11,873 nt of DNA from Propionibacteriaceae bacterium (GTDB lineage Bacteria; Actinomycetota; Actinomycetes; Propionibacteriales; Propionibacteriaceae), in contig JAJTCL010000048.1 in assembly GCA_021323255.1 (NCBI GenBank), positions 1-11,873 on the forward strand. Reading direction: 5' to 3'. Made by a program: the position numbers and the translations under genes. Of the stretch, positions 1-7,450 are shown piece by piece. Under the pieces are notes generated by a model that saw nothing but the letters and a program-made list of their open reading frames with translations, did not search any database and was not told the origin of the DNA. Within the stretch, counting starts at the first letter, position 1; each line of letters starts with the position of its first letter.

Positions 1-1103
1 ACTCAGCGCTCACCGCAGTGGCGCATGGCGCCGAGGCGGCCGTGCCTGCAGTCGGAAGCGAGCCGGAACTCACCCGCGAGGACGACGAGTACGGACCCAA
101 TTCGGAGCTGCTCGCGCATCGCGCTTTGAATCCGCCGCCGTCGTCGTCGCTCGCAGAGGAAAGAACGGCTCACCCAGTGTCAATTGCTCGCTCCGCTCAC
201 CTGGCTCCGCACGGCGGTGCGCAATTTCCGACGCTCGCAGCTGAGGCCTCTCCTATTGAGGACGGTCTCAGTGGACCATCGCCCATGCGCGATCTGCCGT
301 CAGGAGTTGAGTTCGGGACCGCCGTACACGCGGTCTTCGAACGTGTTGAAGCGACGGCCGGCGACCTGCCGGCCGCCCTGCGTGAAGCGTGCGCTGTGAC
401 TCTGGCGCAAGGTCCAGCCACGACGATGACCGCCGACGCCCTGGCCAGTGCGATGCTTCCCGCCTTCCGCACCCCCCTTGGACCGCTCGCCGACGAGCAA
501 CGGCTCTGCGACCTCCCACGCGGTGATCGACTGGCTGAACTGAGCTTCGAGTACCCGCTGACGGGCGGCGACATGACCAACGCAGAAGTCACGTTGGGCA
601 TGGTGGGTCCGCTGCTCCGGCGCTACCTTTCCCCCTCAGATCCGTTGCGTGACTATCCCGACCTGCTTGACGACCCCGCTCTGAGTACCCAAGCCATGCG
701 TGGCTACCTGACTGGCAGCATCGATGCCGTGCTGCGGATTCGCCGCGATGGGGCACCGCACTATCTGGTTGTGGACTACAAGACCAACTGGCTTGGCGGT
801 TTCGACGGCGAAGTGCTGAAGGTGGGCGATTACACACCGGCACGGATGGCGGCTGCCATGATGAGCGCCCATTATCCGTTGCAGGCGTTGCTGTACACCG
901 TGGCACTACACCGAATGCTGCGCTGGCGGCAGCCGAACTATGACCCAGCCGTCCATCTGGGCGGCATCCTCTACCTGTTCGTACGCGGGATGGCTGGTCC
1001 GGACACCCCGCGCGTGGCTGGCGTGCCGTGCGGAGTATTTGGCTGGCGTCCACCAGCATCGCTGGTCGTCGAGCTCTCCGAGCTCCTGGATGGCATCCTC
1101 TGA
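1..1103 (+). CDS. recB: RecB, C-terminal part with nuclease domain (5' truncated by window)
   Basis: This is the C-terminal third of the RecB subunit of the RecBCD helicase-nuclease, which resects DNA double-strand breaks. The reading frame is open from base 3 to the TGA at 1101-1103 with no stop upstream, so the true start lies outside the window. About 366 residues are visible. The RecB-family nuclease domain is recognisable from FGTAVHAVFE (its histidine codon is at 327), the LSFEYPL strand near 540, GSIDAVL (Asp codon at 723), VVDYKTN (Asp codon 774, Lys codon 780) and a QALLYTVALH helix near 882. These are the metal-binding and catalytic residues of this fold, so the nuclease looks active. 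The linker between the helicase end and the nuclease domain (about 95-270) is low in recognisable conservation and contains an inverted copy of the repeat found after recD. recD follows with an overlapping stop and start. recC is not in the window; its presence upstream is inferred. Confidence 0.9.
   Translation, partial: SALTAVAHGAEAAVPAVGSEPELTREDDEYGPNSELLAHRALNPPPSSSLAEERTAHPVSIARSAHLAPHGGAQFPTLAAEASPIEDGLSGPSPMRDLPSGVEFGTAVHAVFERVEATAGDLPAALREACAVTLAQGPATTMTADALASAMLPAFRTPLGPLADEQRLCDLPRGDRLAELSFEYPLTGGDMTNAEVTLGMVGPLLRRYLSPSDPLRDYPDLLDDPALSTQAMRGYLTGSIDAVLRIRRDGAPHYLVVDYKTNWLGGFDGEVLKVGDYTPARMAAAMMSAHYPLQALLYTVALHRMLRWRQPNYDPAVHLGGILYLFVRGMAGPDTPRVAGVPCGVFGWRPPASLVVELSELLDGIL
107..200 (-). 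repeat. Inverted, shortened copy of the recD-nudC repeat inside recB
   Basis: Bases 114-167 align without gaps to the reverse complement of 3148-3201 at about 46 of 54 positions, including a perfect 27-base run (141-167 against 3148-3174). Beyond it, attg followed three bases later by gctccgctc (183-198) parallels the reverse complement of the element near 3093-3105, but about 27 bp closer, as if one hairpin arm were deleted. The copy is read in frame by recB and encodes roughly LLAHRALNPPPSSSLAEERTA and the IARSAH that follows. It lies in the linker between the conserved SALTAVAHG/SEPEL region and PMRDLPSGVEFGT of the nuclease domain, a position where RecB proteins vary. Outer limits are approximate. 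Confidence 0.75.
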
Positions 1104-3130
1104 TGAGCATCCAATCCAAGCTCGCCGCTGGTGTGCTCGACCGTGCGCTGGTGGCAGGGGCAGCATCGGGCCTGCTTGCGGTGTTCAATCAGGCTGGAGT
1201 TCTCAATCCGGCGGACGTGCACACGGCGGATGTGGTGTGCCGGATCGGCCGCGACGTCGACCAGCAGGTCCGGCTTGCCCTCGCCTTGACTGTCCGCGCG
1301 CTACGCAACGGCTCTGTCTGCATTGATCTCCAGTCGGTACACACCACAGCCTTCGATGAAGCGGAGGCCGTGATCGATATTTCGTCGCTGCCGTGGCCCG
1401 AGCCGGAGAAGTGGATCGCTGCCTGCAGGGGGAGCCCACTAGTGGCCGACGGAGCTGACAAGCCGGGTGGTCGGCCGCTGCGTCTGGTCGGCGGACTGCT
1501 CTACCTGGAGCGGTATTGGCAGCAGGAAGAGGTGGTTCGAGTACAGCTGCAGGGGCGTTTCGCTGCACCGGCGCCTGACATCGATCAGTCGCGACTGGCA
1601 GCTGCATTGCCGAGACTGTTCGACCACGAGGGCTTGGAGCCGGGCGAGGCCGATCGCCAGGAGCTGGCAGTGGCTGTCAGCGCACTCGGCCGAGTAAGCG
1701 TGCTCGCGGGCGGGCCGGGCACAGGCAAGACAACGACTGTGGCCAGGTTGCTGGCCTTGTTGCGGGATCAGCCCGGGCCGGCTTTGCGAATCGCGTTGGC
1801 TGCGCCGACCGGAAAAGCCGCGGCGCGTCTGGAGGAGGCAGTGCGAGCCGCCGCGGCACAGCTGGAACCGGAGGACCAGCACCGGTTGGGCGATTTGGCG
1901 GCGTCGACGCTGCATCGGCTGCTGGGCTGGCTGCCATCGAATCGAAGCCGGTTCCGGCACGACGCGACGAATCAACTGCCGCACGACGTCGTGATCGTCG
2001 ATGAGATGTCGATGGTGTCCCTCACCCTTATGGCGCGGCTGCTCGAGGCAGTGCGGCCGAGCGCCCGGCTGGTGTTGGTTGGCGACCCGGATCAGCTGTC
2101 ATCGGTCGAGGCCGGCGCCGTCCTGGCCGATATTGCGCGGGCTCCTGGCACACCCGATGTGGACCTCGGAAAGCGGCTGGTCGAGCTCGGACTGGTTACC
2201 GACCCTGAGACAGCGCCAGTGCACGGGGTTGTGCAACTGACGCACACCTGGCGGTTCGGCGGTGCCATCGACGCGCTGGCCAGGGCCATCAGGGCCGCCG
2301 ATGCGGAAGCGGCGGTAGCGGTGCTCCGCTCGGGAGCGAGCGATGTCCATTTCCGCGAGCTCGACCTGGAAACTACACCGACTGATGCGTCGAGCAGAGC
2401 GCTGGCGGGCATGGCAGCACAGGTTCGTACGACCGGTGTCGCCATGCTGGAGGCGGCCAGATCTGGCGACGTAGCCGGTGCATTGGCCGCCCTCGACTGG
2501 CATCGGGTGCTGTGCGCTCACCGGCGGGGGCCCTACGGAGTGCTTCGCTGGAGCCAGGAGGTGGAGCGTTGGCTGGTCGACGCCATCCCCGGATACAGCG
2601 AAGATGGCGAGTGGTATGTGGGACGGCCATTGCTGATTACCGCCAACGACTATGAGATGTCGCTCTACAACGGCGACACGGGCGTCATCGTGGAGACACC
2701 CGACGGCGTACGCGCCGCCTTTGCCCGCGGTGCCGCAGCCAAGCTCTTCCCGCCGGTGCGGTTGGACGCCATCCAGACCGTCCATGCCATGACGGTGCAT
2801 CGGGCGCAGGGCAGCCAGTTCGACAGCGTGTCGTTCGTCCTGCCGCCGCCGGACTCTCCCTTGCTGACCCGCGAGCTGCTCTACACCGCTGTTACCCGGG
2901 CACGGCGCCACGTCCTCATCATCGGCTCCGAGGAAGCCATCAGGCGCGCCATCCAGCGTCCCGCCAACCGGGCAAGTGGGCTGCGGCACCGGTTGGCCGC
3001 GGACTTGTCAGCAAATATGGTTGCCCGGACGAGCACCTACGCTGACAACTCGGTTAGCGCGGAGAAGATCCGCCGCGGAGCGATGCAGCGAGCGGAGCAC
3101 TCAATCACGGATCGCGTGCCGCCGTGCTGA
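1103..3130 (+). CDS. recD: RecD, exonuclease V alpha subunit (5'-3' helicase)
   Basis: RecD is the superfamily 1B, 5'-to-3' helicase subunit of RecBCD. The ATG at 1103 overlaps the recB TGA (TGATG), which implies translational coupling; the in-frame ATG at 1028 lies inside recB and is less likely. The product has 675 residues, somewhat longer than E. coli RecD (about 608). Motifs in order are Walker A GGPGTGKTTT near residue 205, a GKAAARL helicase motif near 235, Walker B VIVDEMSMV near 299, VGDPDQLSSVEAG near 326, the AMTVHRAQGSQF motif near 562 and LLYTAVTRARRHV near 590. All key residues are present. The conserved family sequence appears to end around RASGLRHRL (about residue 633). The last 40 or so residues, including SAEKIRRGAMQRAEHS, are largely encoded by a repeat unit (3067-3103) that recurs in the following gap, so the tail is probably an acquired extension. 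Identification is firm; the role of the tail is unknown. Confidence 0.95.
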   Translation: MSIQSKLAAGVLDRALVAGAASGLLAVFNQAGVLNPADVHTADVVCRIGRDVDQQVRLALALTVRALRNGSVCIDLQSVHTTAFDEAEAVIDISSLPWPEPEKWIAACRGSPLVADGADKPGGRPLRLVGGLLYLERYWQQEEVVRVQLQGRFAAPAPDIDQSRLAAALPRLFDHEGLEPGEADRQELAVAVSALGRVSVLAGGPGTGKTTTVARLLALLRDQPGPALRIALAAPTGKAAARLEEAVRAAAAQLEPEDQHRLGDLAASTLHRLLGWLPSNRSRFRHDATNQLPHDVVIVDEMSMVSLTLMARLLEAVRPSARLVLVGDPDQLSSVEAGAVLADIARAPGTPDVDLGKRLVELGLVTDPETAPVHGVVQLTHTWRFGGAIDALARAIRAADAEAAVAVLRSGASDVHFRELDLETTPTDASSRALAGMAAQVRTTGVAMLEAARSGDVAGALAALDWHRVLCAHRRGPYGVLRWSQEVERWLVDAIPGYSEDGEWYVGRPLLITANDYEMSLYNGDTGVIVETPDGVRAAFARGAAAKLFPPVRLDAIQTVHAMTVHRAQGSQFDSVSFVLPPPDSPLLTRELLYTAVTRARRHVLIIGSEEAIRRAIQRPANRASGLRHRLAADLSANMVARTSTYADNSVSAEKIRRGAMQRAEHSITDRVPPC

Positions 3131-3231
3131 GGAGGAACGAGCGGAGTCGTTCTTTCCTCTGCGAGCGACGACGAAGTAGGCGGCTAACAAGCGCGATCCG
3201 CGCGGAGCGAGCTCAGCGAGCGGAGCACTCA
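3067..3231. repeat. Palindromic repeat element spanning the recD 3' end and the recD-nudC gap
   Basis: This stretch is built from repeated and self-complementary pieces. A direct repeat of about 37 bp occurs at 3067-3103 and 3195-3231, with an exact 18-base match cagcgagcggagcactca at 3086-3103 and 3214-3231. Between the copies is an imperfect inverted repeat: cggatcgcg (3108-3116) and gccgcc (3118-3123) pair with ggcggc (3179-3184) and cgcgatccg (3192-3200). A further hairpin lies inside at 3135-3152. The segment 3147-3201 matches, in reverse complement, 114-168 within recB. The element encodes the RecD C-terminal tail, fills the 98-bp convergent gap and contains the nudC stop. It has no ORF of its own. 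Boundaries are approximate and no target-site duplication is clear. It is likely a dispersed palindromic (REP- or MITE-like) repeat; the class is inferred. Confidence 0.75.
3135..3160 (+). terminator. Candidate intrinsic terminator after recD
   Basis: Five bases after the recD stop, gaacga (3135-3140) and tcgttc (3147-3152) form a 6-bp stem with a 6-base loop, followed by the pyrimidine-rich tttcctct (3153-3160). The stem is short and the T-tract is interrupted, so it is a weak candidate. The larger inverted repeat around it (3108-3123 with 3179-3200) could fold in either transcript and act for both convergent units. Confidence 0.35.
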
Positions 3232-4113
3232 GATGGGTGCCTCACCAGCCCGCCAGGCTTGGATCATCCGAGATGCGATGGAGCTGTTCCCAGGCAGCCC
3301 GAGTGCTCCAGAGTCCAGCTTGGCGCTCAGCTGGTCGCGGGTATACCACTCCGCATGGGCGATCTCGTCGGTATCGACGCGTATGTCTGTGCCGGTTGCC
3401 CGACCGAAGAAAGCGACCATCAGCGAGCGCGGAAACGGCCACGGTTGGCTGCCGAAATAACGCAAGTCGGAGAGGCTGATGTCGACCTCTTCGCCGATCT
3501 CCCGGTGGATGGCTTGCTCCAGTGACTCGCCGGACTCCACAAAGCCGGCAAGTACTGACACCCGATCCCCCCACGCCGTTTGGCCCCCCAGCAGCAATCG
3601 GTCCTCGGCGTCGACGACGGCGACGATCACGGCCGGATCCGTCCGCGGAAAATGATCCCGGCCACATCGCCTGCAGTGCCGCGCGAAGCCGCCGTTGATC
3701 ACGACAGTCGCCGCACCGCATCGGGGACATTGCGGCTCCAGGCGATGCCAATGCGTTACGGCAGCGGCCGTGGCGGCGATGTCGCGCTCGTTGTCGGTGA
3801 GCTGAAAGGCAACCTCGCGGAAATCATGCATCTCTCCGTCGGCCAGTTCTTCCACTGCGAAGATCGGCGAGCCGTTGAGCAGTCCCAGCAGCCGGTGCCG
3901 CTGGCTGTCGAATTCCATGAATGGCCGCGTCATGCGCAGCTTGCTACCGCCGGCATTGGTCGAGAATCGTGACTCGGGATCAAGGGTGAGCAGCTTGGCG
4001 TCCTCAGCGTGCCAGAGTCCGGCGACCCAATCGGCATTGCCGCGGTGATGGTCGACACGGTCGAGGTCGCTCGGCATCGCCCAATCGATCACCAGGTCAG
4101 GGTAATCGCTCAA
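3229..4113 (-). CDS. nudC: NudC-type NADH pyrophosphatase (Nudix hydrolase)
   Basis: NudC hydrolyses NADH/NAD+ to NMN(H) and AMP, and in studied bacteria removes NAD caps from RNA. The 294-residue product has a poorly conserved N-terminal domain, a zinc ribbon with Cys129, Cys132, Cys147 and Cys150 (CPRC...CRRC), a Nudix box from Gly190 (GFVESGESLEQAIHREIGEE) and the NudC signature SQPWPFPRS at 222-230. The Nudix box departs from consensus at its end: Asp211 replaces the usual Gly, while the metal-binding E205, E208 and E209 are kept. The start shown is a TTG at 4113 that overlaps the 3' end of adnB by 17 bp and has no convincing ribosome site at normal spacing. An ATG at 4077 (Met13) is a credible alternative just after the adnB stop. 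The TGA stop (3229-3231) lies within the terminal bases of the repeat filling the recD-nudC gap. The gene is probably cotranscribed with adnAB. Confidence 0.93.
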   Translation of the reverse strand: MSDYPDLVIDWAMPSDLDRVDHHRGNADWVAGLWHAEDAKLLTLDPESRFSTNAGGSKLRMTRPFMEFDSQRHRLLGLLNGSPIFAVEELADGEMHDFREVAFQLTDNERDIAATAAAVTHWHRLEPQCPRCGAATVVINGGFARHCRRCGRDHFPRTDPAVIVAVVDAEDRLLLGGQTAWGDRVSVLAGFVESGESLEQAIHREIGEEVDISLSDLRYFGSQPWPFPRSLMVAFFGRATGTDIRVDTDEIAHAEWYTRDQLSAKLDSGALGLPGNSSIASRMIQAWRAGEAPI

Positions 4114-7100
4114 CCTGTGCTGTCAGGATCGATTCGACGCCCCGGCGGTCCGGCAGCGCGGCTGGCCGGAGGATCTCATCGGTGCGTACGTAGTAGAAGA
4201 TCGCGTCGATGTGGTCGACCGGAAGCCCGTACGCCTCGGCCCAGGCCAGCCGGTAGATGGCAAGCTGCAGCGGGTCGGCAGCCTCGGCGTGCCCGGTCTT
4301 CCAGTCCACCACCTGGAAGCTGACTCCTCCGGGCGCGGCCGGATCGGACCGCTGGTAGACCGCGTCAATCCGACCCCGGACCAGCCGGCCGGCGATCCAG
4401 ATGCTGAACGGTGCCTCAATCGCGTACGGCACCGCGCCGCCGAAACGGCCGGCCGCGAAGGCCTCGCAGAGCTCGCGCAGCTCCTGCTCGTCGTGGGTAT
4501 CTGAGTCTGCCCGGTCGGGCATGTCATCAAGATCGATTAGCTGTTGCTGGCCCAGGCCGCCATTGGGCAGCCGGCCGCCGAAATAGCGCTCAACCCAGTG
4601 ATGGAAGCGGGTGCCAAACCGGGCGCTACGAGAAGGTTGGCGTGGCATGGGCCGTGCCAGCTCCGCGACGAAAGCCGCTGGATCGGCGTTCAGCCGGAGC
4701 AATGCAGTCGTCGACAGCTGGGCGGGCAGCTCCACGAGTCGATCTCCCGACCGCGACTCGACTGCCTCCGCGAGCAGCCGGTCGATGTCGGCGTCCCAGC
4801 CGGCAACGATTTCGTGATCATCGAGCAGTAAGGGCTCGCTCGCCGGATCGTCGTAACGACCCAGATCGACAAGTCGCTGCCGGGCCCGCTGCACATCCAC
4901 TGCGGCATCGTGCCGCCGGGCCAAAGCCTCAGGATCGAGCGGCATGGGCCAGGTTTGCGGAGCTACCTCGGTCACCAAGGGATTGTCCGGTCCTGGCGGC
5001 GCGGCCTCGGCGAGCAGCTGATTCTGCCGGGCGGCCTCTTCGATGATCACCCGCAGATATGTCGAGGCCGCTCGTGCGTTGCTAAGGTCGGACCGCCAGG
5101 AGTGACCGGTACCCACCAGCAGTCGCTTGGCACGGGTGGCGGCGACATAGGCCAGCCTGTCCTCGGCCAGCAGCTGTTGGCGGCTGAGCTGCTGCTTGTA
5201 GTCGCCCATTCCGGCGTACGTCACCTCGACGAGCTGCGGAATCGATCCGGCGTCTCCGCGCAGATCCGCCGGCAAGACCGAGGGGTTCATCACCCAGTTG
5301 TCGGTGACGCGGTCACTGGGGAAGACCCCTTTCATGAGCGCAGGCAGGAAGACGGCTTCCCACTCCAGGCCCTTTGCCTTGTGCACAGTGAGGAGCTTGA
5401 CCGCATCGCGGTTGGAGGGAACCGCCTGCTCGAGCCCCGTACCTTGATCGCTCTCAGCCTGGAGATACCCCAGAAGCCCGGCCAACGAGGCTTCTCCGTC
5501 CACGTCGACATAGGCGGCGACCGCATCCAGGAACGCGCCGACCTGGTCCCGCCGGGAGGTTCGGGCGAACTCCGGAGTGGCCATCAGTTCGACATCCAAG
5601 CCAATTGTGGTGATCACCCGGCGGGTCAGGTCGAGTACTGGCTCATCGCTGTGCCGCCGCAGAAATGCCAGCTCAGCAGAGACCCGCGCGAACCGCTCTC
5701 GCGCCTGCGGCGAATACGCTGCATCGCCCGGATTGTCCAGAGCGTCGAGCAGGCTGACGACTTCGGTCGGGTCAACTTCGGCAACGGCACGTTCCAGTGA
5801 GCTGAGGACTGGTGTGCTGCCCGGCGGCTCGGCGGCATCCTCAGCCGGTCCGGGTGCGATCCGAGCCAGCTCACGAGCGCGGCGGCCGAGTAGGGCGAGA
5901 TCGCGCGGTCCAATCTGCCAGCGAGGTCCGGTCAGGAGCCGGATCAGGTCCGGGTTTGCGGTGACATCCTCGATCAGCCGCAAGGTCGCAGTGATGTCCA
6001 TGATCTCAGGCAGATAGAGCAGGCCACCAAGCCCAACAATTTCGACCGGCACATCCCGGGCGGTTAGCTCCTCATACAGCGGCGCGATGTCGGCGTTGCG
6101 TCGGGTCAGCGCTGCGACTTCCGCCCAGCGCGACACCTCACCGCTTGCCTGCAACCCGGCAATCTGGTCCCCGATCCAGTTGATCTCCTCCGGCCAGGTT
6201 TCGAAGGTAGCGGCCCGCACCTGACCTAAGGGCGTTCCTTCGGCGGCACGCAACAGCCCGAGGCCAGCGCCGCCGTCGGTCGGCGCAACGCCGCCTGCGA
6301 TGACACTGCCGGTCTCGGTCCGCAGCGGTCCGCTCAGCACATTGGCGACGTCGAGGATCGTTCGCCCACTGCGTCGATTGACGGTGAGCGCGAAGCGCTG
6401 AGCCGGTCCACCGTCGCTACGCGGAAAGTCGTCGGCGAAGGTCAGGATGTTGCTCGCGGCAGCCCCGCGCCATCCGTAGATTGCCTGAAACGGATCACCC
6501 ACCGCTGTCACCGGGTGCCCACGACCATCGCCGGTCGTTGGACCAGAGAACAACCCCCGCAGCATGATCGCCTGTGCCGCAGAGGTGTCCTGGTACTCGT
6601 CGAGCAGCACAACTCGAAAGGCGGCGCGTAGCGCATGGGAGACCTGAGGCAGCTCAGTTGCCAGCCGGGCCGCAATGGCCATCTGATCGGCGAACTCGAC
6701 CAATCCAAGCCGCAGCTTCAAGTCCTGGTAGTCACGGACCAAGCTGGCTAATTCAAGGCGCTCCTGACAGGCGATGATGGCCTTCTTGACATCGGCATAG
6801 ACGTTACCGCGATTGTTGAGTGGGGCTGCCCACAGGGCCAGCAGCAGGTCGCGCGCGTGCGGGTCCAGATCATCCACAGCAACCAGGTGTTGCTGGAGAT
6901 CGGCATCCAGCCTCAGCACCCGCTCGGTGACGGTGGCCGGCCGGAGCCGTGAGATGAACTCGAAGGGCCCGGCTGCGGCCTTCACCACGCGCGATGCGAG
7001 CCGGAAACGGGTGGCACCGCTGATCATTGTCGGGTCGGCCTCGAAACCCAGCCGCAGTCCATGCTCAGCGACCAGCCGCCCGGCGAAAGCGTCGTAGGTC

Positions 7101-7450
7101 ATGACTAGCTGTTCACCGGATTCATCGACGCCGCGATCAGCGATCAGCCCTGCTCGTAACAACGCGTTGCGTACCCGTTGGGAGAGCTCCGCAGCCGCCT
7201 TCCGAGTAAACGTCAGGCCGAGCACCTCCTCTGGTCGTACGGCGCCGGTGCCAACCAGCCAGACAACCCGGGCCGCCATGACAGTGGTCTTCCCCGATCC
7301 GGCGCCGGCAATGATGACACCAGGCTCGAGAGGCGCGGTGATGGCAGCCAGCTGCTCGGTGGAAAACGAGATGCCCAGCGCATCGATCAGCCCGGCTGCG
7401 CTGTCCAACCGCGCCCTAGACGCAGGCGGGCTGAGGGTGTAGACGGTCAT
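4097..7450 (-). CDS. adnB: AdnB, motor-nuclease subunit of AdnAB
   Basis: AdnB is the second subunit of the actinobacterial AdnAB heterodimer, an end-resecting DNA helicase-nuclease. The ATG at 7450 overlaps the adnA TGA (ATGA), so the 1117-residue product is preferred over a longer form opening inside adnA at 7513. The UvrD/Rep-like (SF1A) motor shows Walker A GAGSGKTT at 49-56, Walker B LLDEYQDTS near 284, motif III AVGDPFQAIYGWRGA near 320, motif V LTVHKAKGLEW near 692 and motif VI AYVAATRAKR near 770. The C-terminal RecB-family nuclease has FGTRFHHWVE, GRIDAVY, VVDWKTG (near 1049) and QLAIYRLAWA, so its active-site residues are present. Unlike AdnA it lacks a four-cysteine cluster. Order, sizes and domain plan match mycobacterial adnA-adnB (Rv3202c-Rv3201c). 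By analogy with mycobacteria this subunit would be the main translocating motor, which is not something the sequence alone proves. Confidence 0.92.
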   Translation of the reverse strand: MTVYTLSPPASRARLDSAAGLIDALGISFSTEQLAAITAPLEPGVIIAGAGSGKTTVMAARVVWLVGTGAVRPEEVLGLTFTRKAAAELSQRVRNALLRAGLIADRGVDESGEQLVMTYDAFAGRLVAEHGLRLGFEADPTMISGATRFRLASRVVKAAAGPFEFISRLRPATVTERVLRLDADLQQHLVAVDDLDPHARDLLLALWAAPLNNRGNVYADVKKAIIACQERLELASLVRDYQDLKLRLGLVEFADQMAIAARLATELPQVSHALRAAFRVVLLDEYQDTSAAQAIMLRGLFSGPTTGDGRGHPVTAVGDPFQAIYGWRGAAASNILTFADDFPRSDGGPAQRFALTVNRRSGRTILDVANVLSGPLRTETGSVIAGGVAPTDGGAGLGLLRAAEGTPLGQVRAATFETWPEEINWIGDQIAGLQASGEVSRWAEVAALTRRNADIAPLYEELTARDVPVEIVGLGGLLYLPEIMDITATLRLIEDVTANPDLIRLLTGPRWQIGPRDLALLGRRARELARIAPGPAEDAAEPPGSTPVLSSLERAVAEVDPTEVVSLLDALDNPGDAAYSPQARERFARVSAELAFLRRHSDEPVLDLTRRVITTIGLDVELMATPEFARTSRRDQVGAFLDAVAAYVDVDGEASLAGLLGYLQAESDQGTGLEQAVPSNRDAVKLLTVHKAKGLEWEAVFLPALMKGVFPSDRVTDNWVMNPSVLPADLRGDAGSIPQLVEVTYAGMGDYKQQLSRQQLLAEDRLAYVAATRAKRLLVGTGHSWRSDLSNARAASTYLRVIIEEAARQNQLLAEAAPPGPDNPLVTEVAPQTWPMPLDPEALARRHDAAVDVQRARQRLVDLGRYDDPASEPLLLDDHEIVAGWDADIDRLLAEAVESRSGDRLVELPAQLSTTALLRLNADPAAFVAELARPMPRQPSRSARFGTRFHHWVERYFGGRLPNGGLGQQQLIDLDDMPDRADSDTHDEQELRELCEAFAAGRFGGAVPYAIEAPFSIWIAGRLVRGRIDAVYQRSDPAAPGGVSFQVVDWKTGHAEAADPLQLAIYRLAWAEAYGLPVDHIDAIFYYVRTDEILRPAALPDRRGVESILTAQVERLP

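Noticed and set aside
1028..1102. Longer RecD starting at the ATG at 1028
   Set aside because: The extra 25 residues overlap conserved recB coding sequence and do not look like RecD; the overlapping TGATG at 1101-1105 is the usual coupled start.
2321..2342. GTGCTCCGCTCGGGAGCGAGCG within recD resembles the ends of the repeat element
   Set aside because: It lies in the middle of normal RecD coding sequence (VLRSGAS), lacks the rest of the element, and short GC-rich matches of this kind are expected by chance and codon use.
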